Origin: Cricetomys ansorgei
Lineage: Eukaryota > Chordata > Mammalia > Rodentia > Nesomyidae
Reading direction: 5' to 3'
Assembly (NCBI GenBank): GCA_026225945.1
Contig: JAMJFZ010002307.1
Location: 2,495,001 to 2,559,000, forward strand
Length of the DNA stretch: 64,000 bases
The translations under genes and the position numbers were made by a program. Each line of letters opens with the position of its first letter. The stretch's first letter is position 1. The notes under the pieces are model-generated. The model was not told the DNA's origin and searched no databases. It worked only from the letters and a program-made list of their open reading frames with translations. Shown one piece after another: positions 1 to 12,249 of this stretch.

Positions 1-1045
1 ACTCTTTGCTCCATAGCCACACTGTGCTGGGGGCATGGTTTCCTAAGCCAGGGCTTTGAAGGAGCCAGGCTTTGTGCATCTACGTTCTGTTTCCTAGTCT
101 TCAAGTCTCTGTTTCTAGATTGCCCTGGGTTGTTCTCATAACTCCCTAGCGGCAGACGCTGATGCTCTGGGCTTAGTTTACAGGTTTCTGTCAGGTGACC
201 AATCTGCTGAACAAAGGTGATTACCCCACAGGACAAGTTGGGCTCAATTTCCCCTACATAGCACAAAAGTGACTAAATGTTGGTCTGTAATTAGTGTCTC
301 CTCTTTCACAATCAAATGCTTGTAGGTAACACTGCCCATCTGACTCCCTTTTATACACTGACTTGAATTTCCAAAAGAAACTATGGTCTTCTAATGTGTC
401 CTCATAACATCAACTCTTTTTGAGCCACCAGCGAGAAAACACTACTATAGTATTACCCAGCCTTAAAAATAAGACTACATGGGAGAGCTTTGACGGTCGC
501 CCAATCTCCTTCCAGCGGTGAGAACGTCCTCAACCCTGACCCTTGGCAATGATCTTGCACTGTGTTCTTTGTTGCTATCACGTCTCCAAACAAAAGACAA
601 TGCAGAGCTCTGATAGACAAGGAGCAGATCAAAGTGGTTGTGGGGCTGTTACTCAGAGCAGCTTCTTAGACAAGGCAGCAAAGACAACTAAACTTTAAAG
701 GGAGAGAGATTTCCATTAACAGCTCATACTCTGCATGTGCTACCAGGAGAACACCTGAGGGGTCTGGAATCAATAAAAACACCTGAGCTCGGATGCCTGG
801 GGTTCCACTGTCCAGTATGGCACCTGCCATGATGGTGGTTCCTTCTGCTGAGGTCTGGAAGGGTATGCACCTATGAATATGCCTCCTTGTCCCCTTGCTG
901 AGCCACCACAGCAGCATAACAGCTACATGTCTCACCCAGCAGAGCTGTGTCCAGGGCTGGTGTCCAGTTAGTCTCTGATAAGTGGGTATTTAATCTGGTC
1001 CAGATAGCTACGATACTATCAGATCTTCATAGGTCTTGTATCTTT
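1..1045. other. Intergenic, no feature recognised
   Basis: No gene, SINE or tandem repeat is recognisable. The open frames here are short and have no protein-like composition that I recognise. Ordinary AT-moderate intergenic sequence. Confidence 0.5.
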
Positions 1046-1059
1046 TATTTTTAACATGG

Positions 1060-1175
1060 GTGCTAGGGATTTATTTTTTTAATAATACTTTATTAATAAC
1101 TTGAGTTTCATACAATGTCTTCCATGATACCCTCTTCCCATTCCTCCCTGGTCTATCTTCCCACCCCTGTGCCCT
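1060..1175. mobile_element. Probable old L1-derived fragment
   Basis: Contains a T-rich stretch followed by a gagtttcatacaatg motif and a pyrimidine-rich segment. From memory this resembles sequence common at rodent L1 remnants. An AAAC/AAAG-rich run follows at about 1180-1215. Family and orientation are not certain. Confidence 0.35.
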
Positions 1176-1609
1176 TAAAAAACAAACAAACAAAAAAAGA
1201 AAGAAAGAAAAGAAAACTAAGTCCAGTTAGTGTGGCAGGAGCATGGATCGCAGGCATCAGCATGGTTTTGGAGGCAGCAGGCTGCTCTGATCATGGATTT
1301 TCACTTGGTCTACATGAGCTTGAGATTAAGTATGACAGAGTTCTACCTGAAGTTGGGTTTCACTGCCCAAACCTGCAGGCACACAGATATTACAAAGATC
1401 CCCAAGCATCACACAGGCTCTGGGCCATCCCAAAAGAGGTCTGTATCTTTAAGCTCCTCAGAAGACATTCAGGATTTTATCCCATACCAGACTTGGGGAG
1501 AAGGCAGCAAAGGCCAGGTGCCCATGTTAAAAATAAAAAAGATGCAAGTATGGTCTCTCACTCTTAGATGATGTAGATCACATGCACAACCCACAGTACA
1601 TAGTGAGAT

Positions 1610-1830
1610 GGGCTGGCTGGGTGTGCCGATGACTCAGCCTCACTGTCACTTGAGTACATGTGGAATCACCTGGGAGACACACGTCTGGGTGTGTCCAAGA
1701 GGGTGTTTCAAAGAGGTGTAACTGAAGAGGGAAGACAACCTTGAATGGGGGTGACGTACCTATAGGTTAGGGTCCCAGCATCAGCTCTCTCCATTCTCTG
1801 GCTCCTGATTCATTCGTGAAAAGTTCAAGT
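1610..1830 (+). repeat. Old dispersed repeat, family not named
   Basis: The order of short motifs (ggaatcacctgggagacac, then a gaggtgtaactgaagaggg block) parallels the element at 28815-29180, so both belong to one dispersed family. I cannot assign the family by eye; an LTR or DNA-transposon fossil is possible. Confidence 0.4.
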
Positions 1831-1885
1831 CACTCACAGTCCTTAGATCTGGGGAACTAGCTCCAGTGGTGTCTCTGACCTACAG

Positions 1886-1955
1886 TCTCAGGGATTTCCT
1901 GAACTCTCAGTGAGTCTAAGTCTCAGGGATTTCCTGAACTCTCAGTGAGTCTAAG
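1886..1955 (+). repeat. Perfect 35-base tandem duplication
   Basis: Two adjacent 35-base units (1886-1920 and 1921-1955) are identical at every position, starting tctcagggatttcc and ending gagtctaag. The unit is not low-complexity, which suggests a recent slippage or end-joining duplication. Confidence 0.9.
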
Positions 1956-2083
1956 CCGAATGGGATCTCTGAGACTTCTATCAGCTACCCAGTCCCTCCC
2001 TCAGCATGACCTTGACTGTGGCCAGGGGGTAGCATGACTATTCAAGGCCGAGCGTTTGAGGGTTAAAGGTAAAGACAAAATGC

Positions 2084-2170
2084 CAAGTGGCCAGGACAGC
2101 CATAGTTACAACAGAGAAACCTTGTCTCAAAAAACAAAAACAAAAACAAAAAATCCCAAACAAACAAACA
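2084..2170 (+). mobile_element. B1 SINE 3' fragment
   Basis: Matches the end of a B1 (ggccaggacagcc, then gagaaaccttgtctc) followed by an AAAC-rich tail. The left part of the element is missing. Confidence 0.7.
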
Positions 2171-2637
2171 AACATGCCTAGTGGCCCAGCATGCATCTGA
2201 GTGGTTGGAACGATGCATCAACCAATCACACGCCCAGGACTTGATGAGCCTCGGCTGGAATAACAAGTCACTGGAAGTAGAATCCTGGTATCCAGTTAAT
2301 TTTCAGGTATCCACTAGAAGACTAAAGGGGACACCAGCAAGAAGACGGTGGCATTAAAACAATGTGTCACTCTTCTGATGTAATTGTCTTTAAATCTTCT
2401 TATTGGGTCCTTACCATAACTCAACATTCTTCCAGCCATCAAACCTAGCTACTCAAAAGAAAATTTTAATTACTTGCAGTTGTCACATGCCACTGTGTTT
2501 CATAAGGAAAACTGCATGCAGATGTATAATATATTTTGAGCAAATCCCCATTCTTGCCCTCTCCTTTCCTACATTCTGAAACCTTTGTTCTACTGATCTT
2601 TCTTCCTATCTTGGTGCCACCTTAAGAGTAAAGTCTA

Positions 2638-2815
2638 GGCCGGGTGGCGGTGGCACACACCTTTCATCCCAGCAATCAGGAGGCAGAGGCAGGTGGATCT
2701 CTGTGAGTTTGAGGCCAGCCTGGTCTAGAGAATGAGTTCCAGGACAGCCAGAGCTACAACAGAGAAACCCTGTCTCAAACAAACCAAAGCAAACAAACAA
2801 CAAACAAACAAAAAG
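2638..2815 (+). mobile_element. B1 SINE, near full length
   Basis: Starts gccgggtggcggtggcacac, passes through ggaggcagaggcagg and gaggccagcctggtc, and ends gaaaccctgtctc with an AAAC-rich tail. These are the diagnostic blocks of a 7SL-derived B1. Confidence 0.9.
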
Positions 2816-2871
2816 AACAAAGTGTAACAAGGAGGCCCTTGAAAGGTAACAGCCAGAAGGTGGACTTTATT

Positions 2872-2978
2872 CTTTTGGTTTTTGTTTTGGTTTCTTTTTT
2901 GATTCTTTGTTTTTTGAGTTTTTTGTTTGTTTCTTTGTTTTGTTCTTTGGTTTTTCAAGACAGGGTTTCTCTGTCACC
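2872..2978 (-). mobile_element. B1 SINE 3' fragment, reverse strand
   Basis: A long T/G-rich run, the reverse of an A-rich tail, leads into caagacagggtttctctgt, the reversed end of B1. The rest of the element is absent. Confidence 0.65.
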
Positions 2979-3344
2979 AGCGCCCAGGGGACTTTATTCT
3001 TGAGGTAATAAAAACCAAGAGGTGTCTGGATTCATATTGTAAAAAATAGTCGTGAGTTTCAGTATGGACAATGGACCTAGATGGGAAGAGAGGAGGCAGG
3101 GACACCCACTGGGAGGCCACCACGATGATCCAGCACTGAACTGGGAACAAGAGAAGGGGAGAATCATCCTTAAATATTTATCAGTTTGGGGGTGCTATTT
3201 CCACCACACAAGACAAGGTAGCTAAAGTAGTAAGTTTGAAAGAGTCTAGCCCATGAAAACTAACTATTTATGGAGGAATGGCTCCTGCTAACAGACAAGC
3301 AATTAAGATGAGAATAGCAGAAATTGAAGAATTTTGTTATTGTT

Positions 3345-3415
3345 TCTTTGTTTTGTATGTATATGTGGTGTGCATGCTTGTGCATATGCATGTTCATGTG
3401 TGTTGTTTCATGTAT

Positions 3416-3449
<34 letters not shown>

Positions 3450-3712
3450 ACTCGTGACGTGTGGAGCCAGAGGCTGTGCTGTGTATCTTCCTCAATCGCT
3501 TGCCACCTTCCATGTTGAGGCAGGGTCTCTCACTCGAAGCGCAGCTCCCCAATCCTGCTAGCCTAGACAGTCTAGCACTCTGGAATGCCCTGAGCTGGAG
3601 TTCCAGATGGACTGCCATGCTCACCCATCGTTCATGTGGGTGCTGGGATCCGAACTCTGGTCCTCATGTCTTCAGGCTCTTTTTTACCCACTGAGCCAGC
3701 TATCCAGCCCGG
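3345..3712 (-). mobile_element. tRNA-derived SINE (B2/B3 type) with GT tract
   Basis: A GT microsatellite (3417-3447) is followed by gaggcagggtctctcactc and the reversed tRNA-like head (gggtgctgggatccgaactc, cccactgagccagctatcc). This marks a reverse-strand B2/B3-type SINE whose CA-rich tail has expanded. Confidence 0.7.
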
Positions 3713-4375
3713 AGGAAGGAGTTAGTACTGAACTCTCTGGGAAGAATTTTGCATCAGTGTGCCCAGAAAGGGCCATACCCAGGTCTCGGTTTCAGTTTAG
3801 ACGCAGGACTGCTTGACTAGCCTTACTTGGTGTGTCTTAATTCTGTGACTGTGATTTCAGAGAGTCAGACGTGCTAGGAACCGCAGTGACTGAGGGTCTG
3901 CTATCCTATGACCAACCCACAGACTTAGAGGCTGAGTAAGTCCTCACAGAACAATAATTCAGATTGAGACGTCTAAGGAAGCCGTGCAGGGAGGCTCCTG
4001 GCTGGAGTGGGAAACCACAGAACTAAACACAAACAGAGGGTTTTTAAGTGAAGAGAGGGAGAGTGAGAGGGAGAGGGAGAGGGAAAGCATGCACGCTCAA
4101 AGAACTTCCAGATCTGAATCATTTTCATCTGAGAATAATAAATAAGTTTTATACTTACAATATAATGCACTTACTAAAAATATTAGAGTTTTTTTTTCTT
4201 TTTTTTTTTACATTCCATAATTTCAAAAAGTAACCTCTGTGGATTATACAGACCTGGACCTCCCATTATGGTCTAACAGTTCAATCAAACTGTGTGTTTA
4301 AAATGTATTTATTGAACTGCTATTTTGACACCAACTCAGATTTTCTATACAGCCAAGCACCTAGATGCACTAGTT
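3713..4375. other. Intergenic; short GA-rich run only
   Basis: Apart from a GA-rich stretch at about 4050-4086 and a T-run near 4190-4210, nothing is recognisable. Confidence 0.4.
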
Positions 4376-4381
4376 ATAAAT

Positions 4382-4545
4382 GTTAACTACTGTGGTGTGA
4401 TAGTGCATGCCTTTAATCCCAGAGCTCAGGAGGCAAGAGGCAGGCTGATCTCTGTGAATTGGAAGCCAGCCTGGTCTACAGAGTGAGTTCCAGGCCAGCC
4501 AGGCCACAAAGTGAGCTCCTGCTTCCCAAATTAAAAAAAAAGAAA
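4382..4545 (+). mobile_element. B1 SINE
   Basis: Contains tgcatgcctttaatcccag, gatctctgtgaattgg and agccagcctggtctacagag, then a short A-rich tail. Diverged but near full length. Confidence 0.85.
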
Positions 4546-4879
4546 AAAACACTTTTCAAAAATAAAGAAAAGCTTAAATAAGACTGGCTAGATAGTGAGA
4601 ATGAAAAGAGAACTCACAGGCTGGAGTAAAACATGCAAAATTTATCTTTAAATGATAAAGGATCTATGTCAAAAATATATAAAGAACTCTTAAATTCAGG
4701 GGGGAAAAAGGTCCACTGGAAATAAGCGAACAATTTGGACAGACCCCCTCATGAAAGAAGACAGATAGCCAGTCAACAGCTGGAAAATGTTTCCTATCTC
4801 GTTGTACAGAAATGTAAATTAAAACCATAGTGGGAAGTCACTCCATACGTCAGAACAGCTAACACTACAAAGGTAAGGC

Positions 4880-5200
4880 AGAGGCTTACTGGAGAGATGG
4901 CTCAGTAGTAAGCATAGGGACAAGCATAGAAGCCTAGGGACCTGAGTTCAAATCCCCAGCACCCATGTACAAAGCTGGGTATTGCAACCTGTACCTACAA
5001 CCCTAGTGCTTCTGGAAGGGGGTGGGGCTTGTTAGCTGTCACCCTTAGTCCAGATCCAGTGAAAACCTGTCTCCAGGGAATAAGGTGAGTGATGCCTCAA
5101 GTCCTCTTCTGGCCTCTGTGCCCACTCAGGCAGGCACACACAGGCACACACACACACACACACATACACACACCACACACACACATACACACCACAAATT
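4880..5200 (+). mobile_element. B3-type SINE with CA tail, inside the L1
   Basis: The tRNA-like head (ggagagatggctcagtag, cctgagttcaaatcccc) is followed by a body and a CA-rich tail at 5134-5195. L1 sequence resumes afterwards. Confidence 0.75.
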
Positions 5201-5584
5201 AAGAGAAAAAACCCAGAAGATTCCACATATTGAAGAATAGGTAGGAGAAGTAGACTGTTGGTCACCGCGTGCAAAATGGTGAAACCACTAGGGAAAAGAG
5301 TGGCAGTTCCTTAAAAAGTTGGACACACTCTCACCATGTGACACAGTTCAAGAGAAACAAAAGCTGATGTGGTGTGGAAGGCTGGCGTGTCAGTGGCAAC
5401 AGGGCCACAGGGAGGCCTGCACAGGCTGACCTGTAAAATAATCACCAAACCACTGAGGACACAAAAAGGAATTCTAGAAAATGCAAAGTACAAGAGGGGC
5501 AGAAAGGGGACCAGGGGTTTCCTGGACAGGGTTGGGAAAGGGGAGGAGGGATTAACTTGAAGAGTGTGTAAGTATCAAAATTTA

Positions 5585-5766
5585 TAAACTGCAGGGGCCA
5601 AAGACCTGAGTGTGAGCTCCAGAACCCATGTGGAAAGCCAGGCATGGTGGTAAGAGCTTCTAATTCACTACCCTGGAGACAGAGACAGGATCCCCAGGGC
5701 CAGCCATCCTAACCTAAAGATAGAGGCACCTGGGGAACAAACAGCACATAAGGGTGGCCTTTGGCT

Positions 5767-5818
<52 letters not shown>
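5585..5818 (+). mobile_element. SINE remnant with (CA)25 tail, inside the L1
   Basis: Contains ccaggcatggtggtaagagc and a related SINE body but lacks the head. It ends in an uninterrupted CA microsatellite at 5769-5818. The end of the host L1 follows. Confidence 0.65.
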
Positions 5819-5821
<3 letters not shown>

Positions 5822-5885
5822 ACCAAATAGCACATTTAACATGTATGCCATTGCCTGTCAATCATACTCCCAATAAAGCCATCCA

Positions 5886-7560
5886 TGGAAAAATCACAGG
5901 AAGATGTGGTCAGTATTTGCAGTTCAAGTAGAGCTGGATGAACAATCAATATTTAACCGAGATGATGTTTAAAGATCACTGTGTGCGCAATAAGGTAGTG
6001 ATGACGCCGGCAAGGAGCTTTACTGATTTATTTTTATTTTTTATTTACTACGCTGTAACCAAGGCATATTTACTTTCATGGAGACCAGTGGAAGCATGAC
6101 CATTTTCCCTTACAATGCTTTCAACCACAGAATCACTGCCTCTTCTTACCAAGATGTCCCAATAGAAACCTGTCAACCTAAGCCAGAAATGTCAACCATC
6201 ACCTATTCTATTTCCTGTTTCTGAGACGTCCTGTGTCCACCTGTTCTGTGGCATTAATTTAAATAAGTCATCATCTCATGCAGTCTTGAGGACACCATTT
6301 ATATTGATTGTCCATAGACACACACGAGCCACAGTCAACATAACAGCAGGAGAAATAAAAACCCTGGGCGGTGTATTTTAGTGTGCTGGGATTCTGTTTC
6401 CAAACTCAATGAAATACAAGATTCTAAGATGGAGTATCTTGTCCATCGATGCTTGAAATAGACACCCAAGAGAAGGGCACTGGCTTCTGGAGCAACAAGT
6501 AAGCATATGTGTATAACCCTCAGACCCTATAGAAATACCCTTAAAGACGGGGGAAGCTTAGAACAAACGTAACAAAAATAGTAAGGCGCCGGTGTACTAA
6601 AGATTCTGTCAGCAGGGGTGCATCTGGCAGGGAAGGTGGACACTGGGAGCCATGGCTCCGGGGGGAGCACTAGGGAGGTGCTGGGCTCTGCATCTGCAGT
6701 TTTGAGAGGGAAGAGTTCAGAAATGAAACTGCAAACTGGGGTGTCATTAAAGAGTGGAAGAATGGGTGAATAAGAACAAAGTACAGTGACACATATAAAC
6801 ATACGTGTCATATACATGTATATGATAGATACATAGATACATACATACATAGATACATAGGGAGATGTCATAATGAAACCTGTTTGTTCCTCTGTGTACT
6901 AACTCAAAAAATTATCAAAAGTAAAGAAACTGAAAGTCTTAGATTGACCGTTCACGTCCCAGCATGGAGCTTCTTCATGGAATCCAGAAGCCGACCCACC
7001 CGCAGTCCTTCCGTGACATCTCTGTGTCTAAGTGTGCGGAGGTGCCAGACATCACACGTGTGTCCCTCCAGTCAGTGGCTCCAACCACAGTGGGTTCACA
7101 GCAGCTGTGAGAGGTGACAAGGTGACCTGGGGAGCCTGATAGAATGCATGTTCAGAACGTGAGTGGCGCCCAGAGAGGGGTGACGGATGACAGTGGATAG
7201 AGAAGGGTTAACCGTAACTGGGGTGCTGGTAAGAGGATCTAGAGAGCTAACCTGAGATGCTTGCGTCTCCATCACGGTCAGTGTTTTGATTAACAATTCC
7301 TACTTGTGGAGTTCCCATGCTGGTGACACTCCATGCGCTGTGTAGAGAACCACACACCGTGTTTAACAAATGACCGGCATCTCCTCTCCTTATTGGCTCC
7401 ATTAACAAAAGGGCAAAGCTGTTGCTCTCCAACTCTCCCCCATTTGACTTGTAATTAGGACTAAGAATGGAACAAAGACACCCAAGTGGAAAGAGGAATT
7501 TTCTCAATAAGTACATATTCAATGAATTCTAAAGCACAACCGAACGGATTCAGCAACCAG
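5886..7560. other. Intergenic, no feature recognised
   Basis: No gene and no clear transposon. A short GATACATA-type tract lies near 6820-6860. The 114-codon reverse frame at 6527-6871 is partly this tract and looks accidental. Confidence 0.45.
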
Positions 7561-7564
7561 GCAG

Positions 7565-7960
7565 ATTTCCTCTAGTTTATTTGGAGTCAGCAAATCATAA
7601 GCCACAGGGACAATTAGAGTAATGACTGGGGCTAATTAAAGAACAAGAGGTGAAGCAGGCGATTGAGATGCCCGCATAGATGTTTTATAGTGCCTAACTC
7701 AGTCTGCTAATCAACCCACTTGTTTCCATTTCAGTAAATTCAAGGAGACTCAGAATAGCACCATGTTCCAAAGTCTGCTTTGAAGGCATGGAAGGAAGAT
7801 GGTCCATTAATGGCTCAGGACCGTTCCTAATTAGGGCAATTGGAATTAATGCCATGCATTTGAAGATGAGTTTCTAAGCTCAACTTTGTACTAGACTGAC
7901 ACTGAGAAAGTGAGAATAACTTATTAGTTCATCCTCATTGAGTTCTTATTTTAGTTTCAT
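7565..7960. promoter_or_regulatory. Candidate conserved enhancer block
   Basis: A repeat-free AT-rich block with two TAATTA homeodomain cores (7633-7638 and 7828-7833), further AATTAA sites and balanced composition. Such texture is typical of conserved non-coding elements in other mammals, but conservation cannot be tested here. Inference only. Confidence 0.3.
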
Positions 7961-7994
7961 ATAATAAGGGCAAATGTCCACTCGCACTGTACAT

Positions 7995-8506
7995 ACTCAA
8001 ATGTACAAATACATGCTGGGCCAGAGGCTCAGTTGGCGAAGTGCTCTCCTCATAAGCATGAGAACTTGCATTCAGACACCCAGCACCCATGAAGAAAAAA
8101 CCAGGCACAGTGGCAAGTGCCTACAATCTAGGACTGGGGAGACAGAGGCAGTAGGATCCCAAGGACTGTCAGTTTAGATGAGTCTCTGAGCTTCCAGGTT
8201 CAGTGAGACCCTGCCTCAGAAAAATGAAGTGAAGAATGGTTGAGGAAGATGTTTGACATTGACCTGTGGCCTCCACACACATGTTCATACATGCTCTTAC
8301 ACACCACACCACCTACCCACACACCACACATACAACACACACACACACACCATACATCATATAGACACACTATACGCCACACACACCACACACCTATACC
8401 ACACATTCACCACACCCACACACCATACACCACACATACACACACCACATGCAACCATACCACACATTCACCACACACACACACACACACACCGTATAAA
8501 CCACAC

Positions 8507-8538
<32 letters not shown>

Positions 8539-8545
8539 CACACAC
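7995..8545 (+). mobile_element. B3-type SINE with long degenerate CA tail
   Basis: A tRNA-like head (ccagaggctcagttggcg) and body (aaccaggcacagtggcaagt, gagaccctgcctcag) run to about 8265. A 280-base CA-rich tract follows (8268-8545), carrying imperfect repeats of a cacacattcaccacac unit. Confidence 0.7.
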
Positions 8546-9800
8546 TGTCCCACACTGTGGAGAGGTAGGAAAAGGAGATCCTGTGGATTCTGCATAAGTC
8601 CATCTTGCCCCTAATCTCCCCTGCCTCCTTAGAGGACTCGGCTTTTCCCTGAACGTTCAGGGAAGTTGATGATTTCTATAGATTCCCTCTCTCCATCCCT
8701 GGAACCTCTCCATGGGCCATTTAAGGACTTGTAGTCCAGTTTGTGAAGGACAAAACCAACTGTTCTTTTCCCCTCCCATCTTGCAGCCATGCACCACGCG
8801 ATCCCATCGTGCCTCTTGGGTACCATGGAGCTGTGCTAGTTCTTGTTCTGGCAGAGTCCAGTGCCAGCCTCAGAAAATCAGGGTGGCAGCAGGACACGGC
8901 TTCGGCATCCCAAACCCTCCTTACTGAGCTCTACACCTCGAATGCAAGGGAGGGGTGAGGGCCTGGATGTCCCCTGCTCCTTCCTGTCTTCCTTCCCTGG
9001 GGTCACAGGAGACAGGCATCCATCTTCTTTCTCAGGAGTCACACTCAGAGCTCAACTGCCCTAGAGGAAGGCCTGCCTTCTCTGCACTGTAAATGAAAAA
9101 AGTAATCTATGAATTCTCCAACCTGGTCCTTGACAGGTTCATGGCGAAAAAATTTAGAAAATTCTTTCTTTCTGGGCAAAACTTGACTCACGTGTTTAAC
9201 ATCTACAGAAAGCTCATATCGAACCCAGAGGCTAAACTCTAAGCTTTCTCAGTTCTTTGCATTCCTTCTACAACATTCCACAGTCCTCTTCAGGCAAACG
9301 GTAAAATCAGGAACACGTTAAGCATTTGTTTCAAACTCCCCACGATGGCTGACTGTCATTAGTCTAAATTCAGGCAATTTTAATGGTCAACACTGATTTA
9401 CGTATTACCTGAGAGTCTTCTGCTTGCGGAAGTTGGTTAGGGAACGACGGAGACAAAATGAAGTTACTAGAAAGAACTGCTCCTTTGAGAGTTTCAAAAC
9501 TGGAGAAAGGCCTGCCACACACTGGAATGCTTTCAAACATCTCAGACATTTCCTCTGAATTCCAGATAGATTATAGGTAGAGATTTGCTTTTGGGTGACC
9601 AGCACTGCCTTCAATTACTTTAAAGTGCCCACAGTCATTTTTATCAGCTTTAGTCATTGTTCCAGTGATAGGTTTCCATTGGAGTGCTTTCATTCGGCTA
9701 CACCATGTACTTTGATCACATTCACCGCCTGTGTCCTCCCCTTCTTTCCTTCCCCTCCTCAAGTCCCTTCCCCAGAAAGTCTCATTTCTACTTCATGTCT
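8546..9800. other. Intergenic, no feature recognised
   Basis: Mixed-composition sequence with no recognisable gene or transposon. The frames of 60-75 codons here overlap each other on both strands and look accidental. Confidence 0.45.
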
Positions 9801-9804
<4 letters not shown>

Positions 9805-9843
<39 letters not shown>

Positions 9844-9895
9844 TGCACACATGCATGAGCATGTGCGCACACACACACATACACATAATATCTAG
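9805..9895 (+). repeat. CA microsatellite
   Basis: An uninterrupted AC run at 9805-9841, then degenerate ACAC/ATAC sequence to about 9895. Confidence 0.9.
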
Positions 9896-9899
9896 GCAC

Positions 9900-10125
9900 A
9901 CATGAACAAAAATGTGATATTTGTGTTTCTGAGTCTGACTTATTTCACTTAAAGTGGCGGTCCCCGATCTAACCATTTCCCCGAACGCAGAATTTCAGTC
10001 CTCTCTTCGGCTAAACAATATGCCATTGTATACAGCTCCTCTGTTTTCTTCACTCATTCATTTATTGAACACCTAAGCTGAGTCCAGGACTGAGCTGTTT
10101 TGATGGTGCTGCTGTAACCCGTAAT
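9900..10125 (-). mobile_element. L1 3' fragment, reverse strand
   Basis: Contains ctgacttatttcacttaa, then atgccattgtatacag and ttcactcattcatttattg, the reversed order of the mammalian L1 ORF2 end as I remember it. Heavily diverged fossil. Confidence 0.6.
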
Positions 10126-10890
10126 TTCTTTTCAAAACCTCCTTTTTTAAAAGTCAAAAAATAAAACTACTATAGTAAGTTCAAGGCTAGCATGGACTGC
10201 ACACAAACCCATGACTCAAAAGAGCAAACCCAAGACAAAGGTGTGGGATGCCACCTGGGACACCCTGGGGCAGGCTAGCCCTCAGGCGGTCTGGGGCAGA
10301 AGAGGAAAGCAGCAGCTCTCCTAGCCTGACCCACCTACCGTCCAGTGTCTTTCTTGCCAATCAAATGCATGGTCAGATTGAACTGCATGTCAAATGTGAC
10401 CACTGGCAACACCCAGCCCGCTGAGATGCAGGGACTCTACCCCTCACACAATGGAACTAACGTCCACAGGAGCAGTGGCAGACCTATCACGCCACTGTAG
10501 GTCCTCTAGTTTGAGATGCTTCCCTCTCAGATTAACCCCAGGGACAAGAGTGATGGCTTCCCTGTAGGAGCTTGACCACAAACACAGATTTTAGTGTTCC
10601 TAAACACGCCTCTTCGCGAAGGTGTCATTTCATTCAGGGTGCCTGTTCCATGTGCAGCCTGATATTTAGATGTGTTATATTTTCCTAAGAACCGGTTTTA
10701 GATCCAGGACGCTAATAAACCATCATTTTCTTTTGAAAAAGTTTTCTGTTTGTTTTTTCCGCCTTCAAAAACCCTGTCATAAGAGTAGAATTTGCACAAT
10801 GTTCAAATTCTGAATATAAATAAGTTGAGTATAGCAACTTATTTTCTCTTCAAATGAATGACAAGATTTTTGAACAGTGATTAGTAAATG
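10126..10890. other. Intergenic, mostly unrecognised
   Basis: A weak B1-end-like stretch (aagttcaaggctagcatgga) lies at about 10178-10225. The rest is unrecognised sequence. Confidence 0.4.
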
Positions 10891-10894
10891 GAAT

Positions 10895-11182
10895 TTGCAT
10901 GCATGTACACATGCATACATCTACATTATATACACATGCACATATATACATCATATACACACATACATGCATGCACATACGTATGTACATATACATCATA
11001 TACACAAACACATGTATGAGCACACATACATACACACATATATCATATATGTCATATGTATCATATGTAAACATACACATGCACACATATACATCATATA
11101 CATATAGATACATATACATACAAATGCACATATGCATCATGTACATATACACATACACACACACACACACACATACACATAC
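10895..11182 (+). repeat. Compound TACA/CATA/CA simple repeat
   Basis: Degenerate alternating purine-pyrimidine sequence in which acatatacatcatataca recurs, ending in a pure CA run near 11154-11172. The 76-106 codon frames on both strands here are products of the repeat. Confidence 0.85.
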
Positions 11183-11920
11183 TTCCCTTGCCTTCTAATC
11201 TTGTTAGTGACACAATATTTCTGTACACATGACAATTATCAATTTAATTCAAACCACTCTTGATATTAACATGTTAGGTACTGTGTAAGCCACCATACCA
11301 TGTCAGGAATATATGAACTTTTCAGACAGAGTTTTACACAATGCCTTTCATTTAATGAGTCACAATAGACTCTTGCACTGAAACACACCTGGTGTCTTCC
11401 TCTTGCTCTTCTCTCTCTCCTAACTGAATCACAGCCATAGTAGCAGGACCCCCACACCCTCCATACCATCTTTTGCAGGAGAATACAACCTCATCTTCAG
11501 TTACTTCTCAGCCTTGGTGTTGTTGGTGCTCAATAACACTAATTGGATTTAGTTAAGTTACCAGTACCCTCACAGAGGCTGCTAGAGCAGAATATCCAGA
11601 AAGAAAGAGGAGGGCTCTCCTCAACACAAAGTCATTTCCTTCACGTTTCCTTCACGTGGGGAGCAGAGCACATGCAATCTGATGGGCCACCTTCAGACAC
11701 ACATCCGACTGGGCCACCAGTGGACCAACAGAACACTGGGCAAGGTGTGTGTGTGTGTGGGTCCCTCCACAGTAACATTCTGCAATCTTTAAAGTCCCCT
11801 ACTCCATCTCTGTGGACGCTTCATAATTGCTCCTTAGTATCCTGTGCCAACCTCCTGTTTACCTTGCTAAGATAATGACTTTATATTCTTAGACTTTCCC
11901 TGCTGGAACAAAAGAAAAGA
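11183..11920. other. Intergenic, no feature recognised
   Basis: No gene or named repeat seen. A short GT run lies near 11746-11757. Confidence 0.4.
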
Positions 11921-11924
11921 CAAA

Positions 11925-12245
11925 GAAAGACAAGGAAACTTACAGAGTCTCAGGAAGCACCTGAAACTTACAAGGCTCCCTTACAAAAGGTTATAGAACA
12001 GCAAATAAGTTCTAAGGTGGTGCCCTCCTTGAGCACAGTGTAGGAAGAACTCACCTCCCACACATCCTCAGCCACTAGGGTGGGCTTTCTGCTAGAGCCT
12101 CTGCCATGGAATCACCTGTGATCCTGCAAGAAAACTCACTGGTGCACCGGGCTAGACTTGGGTGGATTCCTTTCTTTGGTCTGTCATTGGTGCTGCATCT
12201 GGAGTGGCCATTTGCTCACATGCCCCCTTGTGATTAATTCTATCT
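11925..12245 (+). repeat. Possible LTR-like dispersed repeat
   Basis: Shares a motif pair (tcaggaag, then gaaacttacaagg) and general layout with 34725-35080. This suggests two copies of one element, perhaps a solo LTR. Assignment by eye is weak. Confidence 0.3.
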
Positions 12246-12249
12246 TAAT

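Larger units (their letters stand above)
4575..5885 (+). mobile_element. L1 3' end broken by two SINEs
   Basis: Three L1-like blocks lie in the correct order. Block 4620-4875 holds aaatatataaagaactc and a block like the end of L1 ORF2. Block 5270-5585 starts with a gcaaaatggtgaaaccacta motif and includes aattctagaaaatgcaaag. Block 5820-5885 resembles the L1 tail and ends caataaagcc. Two SINEs separate the blocks. The element is 5'-truncated and its frames are broken, so it is a fossil. The family is probably an old mammalian L1, judged from memory of consensus sequences. Confidence 0.65.

Noticed and set aside
8200..8614. Frames of 60-124 codons in the CA-rich tract
   Set aside because: Low-complexity translations of a degenerate CA repeat on both strands.
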